This document shows, piece after piece, positions 1 to 8,589 of a stretch of 64,000 nucleotides of DNA. Each line of letters opens with the position of its first letter. Within the stretch, counting starts at the first letter, position 1. Under the pieces are notes generated by a model that searched no databases, was not told where the DNA came from, and worked only from the letters and a program-made list of their open reading frames with translations. Source of the stretch: PALSA-612 sp963765295 (lineage in GTDB: Bacteria; Actinomycetota; Thermoleophilia; Gaiellales; Gaiellaceae); the NCBI GenBank assembly GCA_963765295.1, contig CAVXVO010000005.1, forward strand, positions 1,443,286-1,507,285, read 5' to 3'. The translations under genes were made by a program, and so were the position numbers.

Positions 1-1
1 G

Positions 2-628
2 ATGAGGCGCCGCACGCTGCTCGTGGCGGCAGCAGTGGTCTGCCTCTGCGCGGCCGCGACCGCGGCACTGCTCGCAACCGATGTCGGTGCCTGGCACTCC
101 GCCCTGCGTGCGGGCGACGCGGAGGCGGCCGCGGACCCGGCGGCGGCGACCGTGCCGACCGCGGACGAGCTGCTCCCGTTCCACGCCGCGCGCAACCTGC
201 TCGGGCTCGACGACGACCTCGCCTTCCGCCGGGCGCTCGTCCTCTTCCGGAGCGGCTACACCGGCATCCCGAGCCACGACCAGAGCACGGCCGGGACCGA
301 GACCCGGGCCGAGGCGGAGGCGGCGCTCGAGCGGATCGTGCGGGCCGAGGGCGACGGCGCGAGAGCGTCGGCGGCCGCGAACCTCCTCGGCGTGCTCGAG
401 CTCGTCGACGCGTCCGCCGGGTCGAGCCAGGGAGGCTCCGTCGACCGCGCGATCGTCGAGCTGCAGAACGCGGTCCGCCTCGACCCCGGGAACGCCGACG
501 CGAAGGCGAACCTCGAACTGGCGCTCGGTCTCGCACCCCCGGACAGCCCGTTTCGCAGCACGCGCCACGGGTCGAGCGGCAGGCGGCGCGGCGGAGCCAG
601 CCAGACCAGCCCGGGGCGGGGCTACTGA
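2..628 (+). CDS. Secreted or membrane-anchored TPR-like protein (BatC-like position)
   Basis: 208 aa. An N-terminal hydrophobic stretch (residues about 6-25) looks like a signal peptide or anchor. The rest is Ala/Glu-rich helical sequence, with a TPR-like segment near residues 150-180 (AIVELQNAVRLDPGNADAKA) and a basic, low-complexity tail. The ATG at position 2 lies in an ATGA context, so an upstream gene may end at position 5 and be translationally coupled. The stop is immediately followed by the GTG of the vWA gene, as in Bat-type operons where TPR and vWA membrane proteins are co-transcribed. I infer a periplasmic or membrane scaffold partner of the vWA protein. No specific biochemical role can be read from the sequence. 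Confidence 0.75.
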   Translation: MRRRTLLVAAAVVCLCAAATAALLATDVGAWHSALRAGDAEAAADPAAATVPTADELLPFHAARNLLGLDDDLAFRRALVLFRSGYTGIPSHDQSTAGTETRAEAEAALERIVRAEGDGARASAAANLLGVLELVDASAGSSQGGSVDRAIVELQNAVRLDPGNADAKANLELALGLAPPDSPFRSTRHGSSGRRRGGASQTSPGRGY

Positions 629-1594
629 GTGAGCCTGACGTTGCTCGCACCGGCCGGCCTCCTGCTCGTGCTCGGCGCGGTCCCGGCGCTCGGCGCCCTT
701 GCCCTCGGCGAGCGGCGCTCGAACCGCTTGCGCTCGCTGCTCCGCCTGCACCCGCCCGGCAGGTCGGCCCGCCGGGCCGCTGTCGGCGCGATCCTTCTCC
801 TCGCGGGGCTGCTCGGAGTCGCGGCTGCGCGTCCGGTCGTGGACGAGGCCCACGCCCGCTACCTGCGCACCGACGCCGAGGCGATCGTGGCGATCGACGT
901 CTCCCGCTCGATGCTGGCCGCCGGGTCGCCAACGAGCCCGACGCGGCTCGCGCGCGCCAAGCGGATCGCCAAGGCCCTGCGGGGGGCGATACCCGACGTG
1001 CCGACGGGCGTCGCGTCGTTCACCGACCGCGTCCTGCCGAACCTCCTCCCCACCCCCGACGCGGCCGTGTTCTCGGCCACGGTCGACCGCTCGGTCGGGA
1101 TCGAGCGCCCGCCGCCCGGCGGCGACGCCCTGACCGTCACGAACTTCGACGCTCTCGCAGCGCCCTCGCGGGACGGGTACTTCACACCCGGCAGGCGCCG
1201 ACGCGTCCTCGTGATCCTCACGGACGCCGAGAGTCGCGACTTCGACGCTGCTCCCCTCCGCAGCGCGCTTCGCGACTCGCCCGGCCTCGACACCGTGGTC
1301 GTCAGGGTCGGCTCGACGCGCGAGCACGTGTTCGGTCCGGACGGGCTCCCCGAGTCCAACTTTCAGCCGCAGCCGACCGAGCAGACAGTGCGACGGTTCG
1401 TCGAGGCGACCGGCGCGCGTGCGTTCGGCGAGGGCGACCTGGCGGCCGCGGAGGCCGCCGTCCGGCGGGACGCGGGCCGCGGCACGCGCGTCCGCGTCGG
1501 GACGGAGTCGACCTCGACCGACGTGGCGCCCTACCTCGTGCTCGCTGCGTTCCTCCCGCTCGGCCTGCTTGTCCGTCTGAGAAACGTCATCTAG
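629..1594 (+). CDS. von Willebrand factor A domain membrane protein (BatA/BatB-like)
   Basis: 321 aa. Two N-terminal hydrophobic segments (residues about 5-27 and 50-68) precede a vWA domain, and a C-terminal transmembrane helix lies near residues 297-316. The MIDAS motif is visible as AIDVSRSM (DxSxS), with a later ILTDAES strand. This layout is that of BatA/BatB proteins associated with MoxR ATPases, which are thought to assemble or protect envelope complexes. The GTG start abuts the preceding stop with no gap, so the two are an operon. No MoxR ATPase or DUF58 gene lies in this window; they may lie upstream of it. Family assignment is firm and the cellular role is inferred. Confidence 0.85.
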   Translation: MSLTLLAPAGLLLVLGAVPALGALALGERRSNRLRSLLRLHPPGRSARRAAVGAILLLAGLLGVAAARPVVDEAHARYLRTDAEAIVAIDVSRSMLAAGSPTSPTRLARAKRIAKALRGAIPDVPTGVASFTDRVLPNLLPTPDAAVFSATVDRSVGIERPPPGGDALTVTNFDALAAPSRDGYFTPGRRRRVLVILTDAESRDFDAAPLRSALRDSPGLDTVVVRVGSTREHVFGPDGLPESNFQPQPTEQTVRRFVEATGARAFGEGDLAAAEAAVRRDAGRGTRVRVGTESTSTDVAPYLVLAAFLPLGLLVRLRNVI

Positions 1595-2500
1595 CTAGGT
1601 CGCCGCCAGCGGCAGTACCGGCTCCCCTCGTCCGAGTCCCATCTCGCCCGTCTCGCCCACCGTTCGGTGCTCGACCGGCTGCTCCGGGCCCGGAACGGAA
1701 TGCTCGAGCCGCGAGAGGACACGGCCATGCTCGACGCGCGCCGGGAAGTCGTGGATCGGGATCACGTAGTCGCCGGAGTTGAGCGCCTTCTTGATCGCCG
1801 CGCGCTCCTGCCGCTTCGACGTCGACTGGTTACCGGTCGACTGTGGCTCGTAGTCGAGCACCTGGTAGATCGGGTCGACGATCTGGTTGTGCACGTCGTA
1901 GATGACGTCGCCGCAGATGCAGGCCGTTTCACCGTCCGCGAGCGAGACGAGGATGTTCATCGAGCCGTCCGTATGCCCGCCGGCCGCCTCGCAGACGATG
2001 CCGGGGAAGATCTCGTCCGGTCCGGAGAGCTCCAGGTCGAGCAGGCGCAGCGCGCCCGGCGTGTGCAGGCGGTCGATGTGATGCTTGACGTACTCCGCCG
2101 GATACTGGCCGCCCATGATTCCCGAGGCCGAGAACTCGAGCTCCCGGCGGTTCATCACCACGGGCGTCGTCATCGGAAGGCCCGCGTCCTGCCCGGCGTG
2201 GTCGATGTGCGTGTGCGTGTGCAGGATGTAGCGGATGTCGGAACGGTCGAGGCCGTGCTCGGCCAGCCCGGCGTCGAGTCCCTGCCCCTCGCCGATGTAG
2301 CCCGACATGTGCAGGCGCTCCATGATCGCCGGCTCGCTGGCGCCCGTGTCGACGAGGATCGGGCCGACCGGGTTGCCGAGGATCAGCACGCCCCAGGTGG
2401 GAACGCGGGTGCGAATCCCCATGTTGCGCGCGAGCACGAGGAAGCTCGACTCGAGCTCGATCTCGATCAGCGGCAGGAGCTTGATCTCGTGGGCGGGCAT
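1595..2500 (-). CDS. Metallo-beta-lactamase-fold hydrolase (AHL-lactonase-like subgroup)
   Basis: 301 aa. The metal-binding motif HTHTHIDHAG is present at about residues 93-102. Further ligands are GGHTDGSM (His), CGDVIY (Asp) and a late IPIHDFP (His), the pattern of the N-acyl-homoserine-lactonase branch of the MBL superfamily. The ATG at 2500 is preferred because an AGGAGGTGCC ribosome-binding site lies 3-4 bases upstream; a longer reading from 2554 would bury that site. It converges with the vWA gene with no gap. The substrate is unknown: a lactone, thioester or other ester are all possible. It is monocistronic as far as can be seen. Confidence 0.85.
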   Translation of the reverse strand: MPAHEIKLLPLIEIELESSFLVLARNMGIRTRVPTWGVLILGNPVGPILVDTGASEPAIMERLHMSGYIGEGQGLDAGLAEHGLDRSDIRYILHTHTHIDHAGQDAGLPMTTPVVMNRRELEFSASGIMGGQYPAEYVKHHIDRLHTPGALRLLDLELSGPDEIFPGIVCEAAGGHTDGSMNILVSLADGETACICGDVIYDVHNQIVDPIYQVLDYEPQSTGNQSTSKRQERAAIKKALNSGDYVIPIHDFPARVEHGRVLSRLEHSVPGPEQPVEHRTVGETGEMGLGRGEPVLPLAAT

Positions 2501-2554
2501 CGCGGCACCTCCTGGTCGGTCGCCCGGGGAGCGTAAACGCGGCCGGGGCGGCAC

Positions 2555-3427
2555 TCAAGCGGGGGGAGGGACGAACCGCCCGGCCACGATCTCGCCGCGC
2601 CGCACCTCCAGCACCCAGGTCGAGCCCTTCGTGAACCTCAGCGGCCCCGCGAGCGGCACTCCCTCGGCCGCGAGCGAATGGATGGCGACCTCCTGTACGT
2701 CTCCATGGGTCGAGAGCGCGACCGGGCCGAGCGCGGCTGCCGAGCGAACGAGCTCGAGCGCCGGCGGATACGGGCCACCCTCGGCGAGCGCGTCGTGCTC
2801 CTGCACGGGCAGGCCGAGCGCCGCCCCGAGCGGCTCGAGCGTCTGGACGCAGCGGACGTAGGCGCTGGACACGAGGGCCGCAAGCGGCTCGGCCGCGAGC
2901 TGGCCCGCGAGCGCCTCGGCCTGCCGCCGGCCTGCCCCGGTCAGCGGGCGCAGCTCGTCGGGCTCGTGCCACTTCTCCCGGCTGCCGGCCTTCCCGTGGC
3001 GGACGAGGAAGATCTCCTCCTGTTCTTTCCCGGCGACCTTGCCAAGACTCGCGAGCAGGGCGCGGTCGTGCGCGTAGTCGAGCCGCTCGGCCGCCTCGGT
3101 CGGGCTCCCCCAGAACACCTCGTCGACCTCGTTCGCCGCCACCGCCTCCTGGCCGGGCGCGACCATCGTCCAGTAGCGCACCTGTTTCGGCCGATCACGC
3201 GAATCGCGGTACTCGGTCGTACCGACGTCACGGCCGAACAGGCAGCGCAGGCCGGTCTCCTCCTCCACCTCACGAAGTGCCGCCTCGCGCTCCGGCTCGC
3301 CCGGCTCGAGCTTCCCTTTCGGGAGCGACCAGTCCTCGTACGCCGGCCGGTGGACGAGGAGCACCTCGAGCCCCTGTTCGCCGTGCCGGAGGACGAGCCC
3401 GCCCGCGGCGCGGACGAGCTCGCTCAC
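2555..3427 (-). CDS. NUDIX hydrolase fused to SixA/phosphoglycerate-mutase-type phosphatase (MutT1-like)
   Basis: 290 aa in two domains. Residues about 1-135 are a NUDIX domain with the box GKLEPGEPEREAALREVEEE. Residues about 145-290 are a histidine phosphatase domain beginning LVRHGKAGSREKW (RHG motif), with the second His in LSTHGDVQE. The same fusion is known in mycobacterial MutT1, which hydrolyses 8-oxo-nucleotides and diadenosine polyphosphates. The GTG start (3427-3425) overlaps the stop of the CHAD gene by four bases (GTGA), so it is the last gene of the ppk operon. Co-occurrence with ppk and CHAD hints at turnover of nucleoside polyphosphates, but nucleotide-pool sanitation is equally compatible. 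Confidence 0.88.
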   Translation of the reverse strand: MSELVRAAGGLVLRHGEQGLEVLLVHRPAYEDWSLPKGKLEPGEPEREAALREVEEETGLRCLFGRDVGTTEYRDSRDRPKQVRYWTMVAPGQEAVAANEVDEVFWGSPTEAAERLDYAHDRALLASLGKVAGKEQEEIFLVRHGKAGSREKWHEPDELRPLTGAGRRQAEALAGQLAAEPLAALVSSAYVRCVQTLEPLGAALGLPVQEHDALAEGGPYPPALELVRSAAALGPVALSTHGDVQEVAIHSLAAEGVPLAGPLRFTKGSTWVLEVRRGEIVAGRFVPPPA

Positions 3428-4920
3428 GTGAGCGAGCGCGGCCGGGCGGCGACGAGTCCCTTCCACGCGCGCCGCCAGTTGGCCCGCGCCTGGTCCGCCG
3501 CGGCGCGTTCGAGCGCGGCGAGCTCTCCGGCGGCGAAGACGGCAGCGGACGAGCGCCGGGCGGCGGCGAAGCGCCGGAGCCAGCCCTCGGCGACGACCGC
3601 GTCGTTGAGGTCTCCGAGCACCTGCTGGAGGTCGGCGGCGGCACGCGCGAACGCGCCGGCCTTCTTGCCGAGCACCGGCGCCGCCGCCTCGGCCGCGTAC
3701 CGGCAGCGCTTTGCCCGGATGCGCACGTCGTGGAGTGCGGCGTCGTCCGGACGCTTGCCGAGCCCCGCGACCGCCCGCTCGAGCGCTTGCCACGGTCGGC
3801 GCACGAGCGGCGGCACGAGCTCCCTCGCCGGGCCCTCCGCCTCGGCCGTCAGCGCGGGCGTCGAGGCCGCGGTGACGAGACGGTCGAGCAGTTCGACGTA
3901 GCGCTCGCCGCGAAGCGCCGCGAGCAGCCCGGCGAGCGCCTCGGCACGCTCGGCGCGAAGCGTGTCGAGCACACGCGCGGCTGCCTTCGCCTCCGCGTCC
4001 GCGAGCGTTCGGGCGCGTTCCTCGAGGCTTGCCAGCAGGACGTCGGTGTCGCGGACGCGACCGAGCAGGGTCGCGAGCCAGCCGAGTTCGCTCCTGAGCG
4101 CGTTGCTCCAGGCCGGATCGAGGAGCGGCTCGAACGTCCGCAGGTCGGAACGCAGCGTGCGCGTGGCCACGCGCGCCTTGTGGACGCCCTCGGGGCCTGC
4201 GTCCAGCCGGACGACGGGGTCGTGGTGGATCAGCCGGGCGACGGCGTTCGCGAGCGCGCCTCGCACCACGTCGCCCGCCGTCGCGTCGGCGTCGAGCTCG
4301 ACCGTGGCGACGTCGGGCGGAGCCTGGGCGCGAGCGCCGAGCGCGCGCACGAGCTTGGGCATCTGGTCGACCCGCTCGGCGCCGGCGCTCTCGAGCAGCC
4401 GTACGAGCCGCTTCACGAGCCGCGAAGGAGCGTGCTCGCCCAGCTCGAGCTCGAGCTCGCGGAACGTCGACTGCACGTGGCGGTCCTCGTCGAGCGACGA
4501 GACCCGGTCGTCGACCAGCTCGCCGACTCTCGTCTCCTCGACGTCCGCCAGCTGGACGACGGCGCGCAGCGTCCGCAGACGCGCGCACGGGACGACCGGC
4601 CGCGCGCGGGCGTACGCCTGGACGAGGTCGATCGCCTGCTCGGGCGGCCGGCGGACGCTGCCTCCGAAGACGAGCTCGTCCCGCACGATTGCGTCGCCGT
4701 CCGCCCCGGCCGGCAGCTTCAGCGTCCAGCCCTCGGGGCTCCGGTGGCGGAGCGTCACGCCGAAGCGTGCGAGCCGCAGATCGTCGGTGTCGAGATACGT
4801 CGCCAGCAGCCGCCGCGCGCCCTGGGGTGCCGCGACGAGGCCGTCCACGAGCTCGAGGCTCGGCATGCGGAAGCCGGGCGGTACGGACAGCTTCAGCTCG
4901 CGCTCGCGCGAGACCTTCAC
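3424..4920 (-). CDS. CYTH-CHAD domain protein (polyphosphate-binding/tripolyphosphatase-like)
   Basis: 498 aa. The N-terminal CYTH domain (residues about 1-195) starts SRERELKLSVP, containing the ExExK element (ERELK), and has acidic and basic strands typical of triphosphate tunnel enzymes. The C-terminal CHAD domain (about 215-498) is a helical bundle with conserved His/Arg-rich motifs (EGVHKARVATRTLRSDLR and HDVRIRAKRCRYAAE). CHAD domains bind polyphosphate and target proteins to polyphosphate granules; CYTH domains can hydrolyse tripolyphosphate. The GTG start overlaps the ppk stop by GTGA, and its own stop overlaps the NUDIX start. The direct coupling to ppk strongly supports a polyphosphate role. 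Confidence 0.92.
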   Translation of the reverse strand: MKVSRERELKLSVPPGFRMPSLELVDGLVAAPQGARRLLATYLDTDDLRLARFGVTLRHRSPEGWTLKLPAGADGDAIVRDELVFGGSVRRPPEQAIDLVQAYARARPVVPCARLRTLRAVVQLADVEETRVGELVDDRVSSLDEDRHVQSTFRELELELGEHAPSRLVKRLVRLLESAGAERVDQMPKLVRALGARAQAPPDVATVELDADATAGDVVRGALANAVARLIHHDPVVRLDAGPEGVHKARVATRTLRSDLRTFEPLLDPAWSNALRSELGWLATLLGRVRDTDVLLASLEERARTLADAEAKAAARVLDTLRAERAEALAGLLAALRGERYVELLDRLVTAASTPALTAEAEGPARELVPPLVRRPWQALERAVAGLGKRPDDAALHDVRIRAKRCRYAAEAAAPVLGKKAGAFARAAADLQQVLGDLNDAVVAEGWLRRFAAARRSSAAVFAAGELAALERAAADQARANWRRAWKGLVAARPRSLT

Positions 4921-6998
4921 AGCACGGCGCGCTCGAGCGCCAGCTCCTCGAACCTGATCTGGCTGTCGAGCCCGGCCGTCGTCGGCACCTTCTGCCACCC
5001 GGTCGGCCCCAGCTCCCAGGCGAGGACGTCGTCGGCGAGCGACACGGCGAGGATCTCGTCGAGGCGGGCGGCGAGCCCGGGGTCGGAGACCGGGGCGACG
5101 CATTCCACCCGGCGATCGAGGTTCCGCTGCATGAGGTCCGCGGAGCCGATGTAGTAGCGCGAGCCGCGCTCCGTCGAGCCGAAGCGGAAGATGCGCGAGT
5201 GCTCGAGGTAGCGCCCGACGATCGAGCGGACGCGCACCGTCTCCGACAGGCCCTTCACACCGGGCTGGAGGCAGCACATCGACCGAACGATCAGGTCGAT
5301 CGGCACGCCGGCCCGTGACGCCTCGTAGAGCGCTTCGATCACTCCCGGGTCGATCAGGTTGTTCACCTTGAAGACGATTCGTCCATCCGGGCCTGCGTCC
5401 GTCTCCTCGTGGATCAGGTCGATGAGCGCCTTGCGGAGCCCTCCGGGCGCGACGAGCACCTTGCGGTACGTGCGCTGGTTCGAGTACCCGGTCAGGTAGT
5501 TGAAGAGGTCGGCGACGTCGGCGGTCAGCTCGGGGTCGGACGAGAGCAGGCCGCAGTCCTCGTAGACCCGGGCCGTGACCGGGTTGTAGTTGCCCGTCCC
5601 GACGTGGCAGTAGCGGCGGATGAGCCCGGCTTCGGCCCGGACCACGAGCACCGTCTTGGCGTGCGTCTTCAGGCCGACGACGCCGTACACGACGTGGACC
5701 CCGGCCTGTTCGAGACGGCCGGCCCAGCCGATGTTCGCCTCCTCGTCGCCGCGGGCCTGCAGCTCGACCAGCGCGACGACCTGCTTGCCGGCTTCGGCCG
5801 CGTGGACGAGCGACTGGACGATCGGGCTCTCCTCGTCGGACGTCCGGTACAGCGTCTGCTTGATCGCGAGCACGTCGCGGTCGTCCGCGGCCTGGCGCAC
5901 GAACTCCTCGACCGAGGTCGAGAACGAGTCGTAGGGATGCTGGACGAGCACGTCGCCGGCCCGCAGCACCTCGAAGATGTCGGGACGGATGCCCTTGAGC
6001 GCCGCGAGACGCGGCTGGGTCACGCCGATCCACGACTTCGACTTCAGCGACGGCCGCCGCAGCTCGGTCAGCGCGCGCAGGTCGCCGAGATCGAGCAGGC
6101 CGTCGGAGACGTAGACCTCCGAGCTGCGCAGGTCGAGCTCGCGCTGGAGCAGCGCGCGAAGCTCCTTCGGCATCGTCGGGTTGATCTCGAGCCGGACGGC
6201 CTCGGGGGAGCGGCGGCGGCGCAGAAGCTCGGTGCGCAGGGCCGAGAGCAGGTCTTCGGCCTCGTCCACCTCGATCTCGATGTCGGCGTCTCGCGTGACG
6301 CGGAACACGTGGAACGACTCGATCTTCATGCCGGGGAAGAGCAGGTCGAGGTGTGCCGCGATCACCTGCTCGATCGGCACGAACCGCCGGCCGCCCGAGA
6401 CCTTGAGGAAACGCGGGAGGAGCGGCGGCACCTTCACGCGGGCGAAGCGCGGCTCGCGGGTGAGCGGGTCACGCGCGAGCACGGCCAGGTTCAGCGACAG
6501 GTTGGAGATGTATGGAAACGGGTGGGCCGGGTCGACGGCAAGCGGCGTGAGCACGGGGAAGATGCGGTTCTCGAACATCTCCCTTAGCTCCTCGCGCTGC
6601 GTCGACTTGAGCTCGTCCCAGGCGACGATGCGGACGCCCGCGGAGCCGAGCTTTTCGCGCATGGTCTCGAAGATCCGGCCCGCGCGGGTGGACAGCTCCT
6701 GCACGCGGGCGCGGATCGCGTCGAGCTGCTCCCGTGGGCTGAGCCCGTCCGGCGAGGTCGTCGGCAGGCCCGCCGCCGCCTGCTCCTTCAGCCCCGACAC
6801 GCGAATCTGGAAGAACTCGTCGAGGAAGCCGCCGAAGAAAGCGAGGAAGTTGACGCGCTCCAGCAGAGGCTGCGAGTCGTCGGCGGCGAGCAGCAGCACC
6901 CGCTCGTAGAAGTCGAGCCGCGAGAGCTCACGGTTCAGAAAGACCGGCTCGATCTCGGCCGGCGTCTCGATCTCTCGGGGGGCTTCTGCTCTTGCCAT
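4917..6998 (-). CDS. ppk1: Polyphosphate kinase 1
   Basis: 693 aa, the usual PPK1 length. It catalyses reversible transfer of the ATP gamma-phosphate to polyphosphate. The N-terminal and head domains start FLNRELSRLDFYERVL. The catalytic phosphohistidine is His465 in CHVGTGNYNP and the second conserved His is His600 in LEHSRIF. The ATG at 6998 fits the family N-terminus. It is first in a three-gene operon (ppk1, CYTH-CHAD, NUDIX-phosphatase) joined by 4-nt overlaps. The operon starts in a roughly 110-bp divergent region shared with a small protein gene; an inverted repeat at 7094-7113 may be regulatory. Assignment is firm. Confidence 0.97.
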   Translation of the reverse strand: MARAEAPREIETPAEIEPVFLNRELSRLDFYERVLLLAADDSQPLLERVNFLAFFGGFLDEFFQIRVSGLKEQAAAGLPTTSPDGLSPREQLDAIRARVQELSTRAGRIFETMREKLGSAGVRIVAWDELKSTQREELREMFENRIFPVLTPLAVDPAHPFPYISNLSLNLAVLARDPLTREPRFARVKVPPLLPRFLKVSGGRRFVPIEQVIAAHLDLLFPGMKIESFHVFRVTRDADIEIEVDEAEDLLSALRTELLRRRRSPEAVRLEINPTMPKELRALLQRELDLRSSEVYVSDGLLDLGDLRALTELRRPSLKSKSWIGVTQPRLAALKGIRPDIFEVLRAGDVLVQHPYDSFSTSVEEFVRQAADDRDVLAIKQTLYRTSDEESPIVQSLVHAAEAGKQVVALVELQARGDEEANIGWAGRLEQAGVHVVYGVVGLKTHAKTVLVVRAEAGLIRRYCHVGTGNYNPVTARVYEDCGLLSSDPELTADVADLFNYLTGYSNQRTYRKVLVAPGGLRKALIDLIHEETDAGPDGRIVFKVNNLIDPGVIEALYEASRAGVPIDLIVRSMCCLQPGVKGLSETVRVRSIVGRYLEHSRIFRFGSTERGSRYYIGSADLMQRNLDRRVECVAPVSDPGLAARLDEILAVSLADDVLAWELGPTGWQKVPTTAGLDSQIRFEELALERAVL

Positions 6999-7093
6999 TC
7001 GGCGTTCTTCCTGATTGTCTCAGTCCTGCGCGGGCTCGGGCGGGGGACTTTTCCGGTTTCCACTTCGACCCCGGATGTTCACCAGTCCGTCCC

Positions 7094-7113
7094 CCATCCC
7101 TGTACGGGGATGG
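7094..7113. promoter_or_regulatory. Inverted repeat upstream of ppk1, overlapping a small gene start
   Basis: Perfect 7-bp arms CCATCCC and GGGATGG separated by six bases. It sits about 95 bp upstream of ppk1 and overlaps the ATG of the divergent small gene at 7110. It could be an operator or simply a hairpin in either leader. No known consensus was recognised. Confidence 0.35.
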
Positions 7114-7328
7114 AACAGGGTTCGGTGTCCGTGACCGGCACGGCCGATCATTCGCACGGCGAGCGGCAGAAACGTCAAGCGCTGGACCCGAACAGGCTCG
7201 AGACGATGTCGGACGACGAGCTCGAAGTCGAGCTGACGATCGCGGCCTACACGCCGGGTCATCTGCGCTGGGATCGCTACCAGCGGCTCATGCTGGAACG
7301 GTTGCGCCGCCGGCTGATCACGGCCTGA
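7110..7328 (+). CDS. Small hypothetical protein, 72 aa
   Basis: A short, charged protein with no membrane segment. The middle reads LETMSDDELEVELTIAA, followed by a basic helical tail (LERLRRRLITA). It is divergent from ppk1 and 25 bp upstream of the HAF-repeat gene. A similar phrase (RLEPLSDPELE) occurs in the 79-aa protein at 60569-60808, so the two may share a small helical domain. I do not recognise a named family. The ATG lies in a hairpin, and translation is not certain. Confidence 0.45.
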   Translation: MEQGSVSVTGTADHSHGERQKRQALDPNRLETMSDDELEVELTIAAYTPGHLRWDRYQRLMLERLRRRLITA

Positions 7329-7353
7329 GCGTCCGGTCCGCCACAATGCATTC

Positions 7354-8589
7354 GTGGTTCGGAACGCGTGGCTCGCCGCGGGTTTCCTGGGGGTGCTCGG
7401 TTGCGCGTTCGTCGCCGGCTCGGGCTCCTCGGCGACGGTCAGCACCTCGTGGGTGCCGACCGACCTGCTGAAGCTCGCGCGGCAGCGGTATCCGGCCTAC
7501 GTCCGCGTCACGCCGATCGGGTTCGCAGGCAGCGAGGCGCTCTGGACCGCGCGCCGGTTGAACGCGGTGCCGGCCAGTCGCTACAACGACGGGAGCTTGC
7601 AGCACGTCTTCGCCTGGCACGACGGGATCACGCGCGACTTGGGTTCGTTCGGGCGATCGGACAACACCGCGGTCGCGGTCAACAACCACGGCCAGATCGC
7701 CGTGATGCGATTCTCGGCGCCGATCGGCATTCCGATCCCTATCGCCGGACACACGTTGCCGATCGAGACCCCTCGCGCCTACATGTGGCAAGAAGGCAGA
7801 TTCACCGCGCTCGGCTCGCTCGGCGGCCCGATGACGTTCGCGGCGGCGATCGACGACCGCGGCGACATCGTCGGCTCGAGCGAGACCAGCCGAGAGCGGT
7901 TCAGCAGCCATGCGTTCCTGTGGCAGCACGGGAAGATGACCGACCTCGGGACGCTCGGCGGGAAGACGAGCAGCGCCGAGGCGATCAACGATCACGGCCA
8001 GATCGTCGGCACGAGTCAGACCGACGATGGCGCGCCACGGGGCTTTCTCTGGCAGAACGGGAAGATGATCGACCTCGGCACGCTCGGGCGGTGGTCGATC
8101 GAACCGGTCGCGATCAACGATCACGGCCAGGTGCTCGGGCGGGGCATCGACAGGTCGACGACGAACACCCGGGTGTACCTCTGGGACAAGGGGAAGCTCA
8201 CCGATCTCGGGGTGCACGTCGATCCGAACGCGCCGCTCGCGATCAACGACGCCGGCCAGGTGATCGGAACGCGGGCCGATCACAGCGGGTTCGTCTGGAA
8301 GCAGGGAAAGGTCATTCCGCTCGGCACCGTCGCCGGCCAGGCGGCGACGCCCACGGCGATCGACGAGCGGGGCCAGATCGCCGGCGGTACGAAGAGCGCG
8401 GGCTTCGACTCTCACGCCTTCGTGTGGCAGAGCGGCACGCAAACGGCTCTGCCCGCCCCGGGCAGGCTGTCCTCGGCGCCGGTCGCGTGGATCGACCGGA
8501 CGGGAACGCAGGTCCTGGCCGTCAGCTACGGGGCAGCGGGCCTCCGCACGCGGCTCCTCGTCTGGACGCGCCGCGGGCCGGGTAGCTAG
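7354..8589 (+). CDS. Secreted HAF-repeat protein
   Basis: 411 aa with an N-terminal signal-like segment (residues about 5-25). The body is a run of about seven imperfect repeats of roughly 45-50 residues, each with a core like HAFLWQHGKMTDLGTLGG followed by a phrase like AINDHGQIVGTS. This is the HAF (extracellular repeat) family, predicted to form a secreted beta-propeller or beta-solenoid; its ligand is unknown. The GTG at 7354 gives the signal peptide directly. The stop codon shares the palindrome CTAG (8586-8589) with the stop of the convergent ppx/gppA gene. Confidence 0.85.
   Translation: MVRNAWLAAGFLGVLGCAFVAGSGSSATVSTSWVPTDLLKLARQRYPAYVRVTPIGFAGSEALWTARRLNAVPASRYNDGSLQHVFAWHDGITRDLGSFGRSDNTAVAVNNHGQIAVMRFSAPIGIPIPIAGHTLPIETPRAYMWQEGRFTALGSLGGPMTFAAAIDDRGDIVGSSETSRERFSSHAFLWQHGKMTDLGTLGGKTSSAEAINDHGQIVGTSQTDDGAPRGFLWQNGKMIDLGTLGRWSIEPVAINDHGQVLGRGIDRSTTNTRVYLWDKGKLTDLGVHVDPNAPLAINDAGQVIGTRADHSGFVWKQGKVIPLGTVAGQAATPTAIDERGQIAGGTKSAGFDSHAFVWQSGTQTALPAPGRLSSAPVAWIDRTGTQVLAVSYGAAGLRTRLLVWTRRGPGS

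Noticed and set aside
3277..5154. Long open frame opposite ppk1 and CYTH-CHAD
   Set aside because: It is Arg/Ala-rich with no family features; caused by high GC opposite two well-supported genes.
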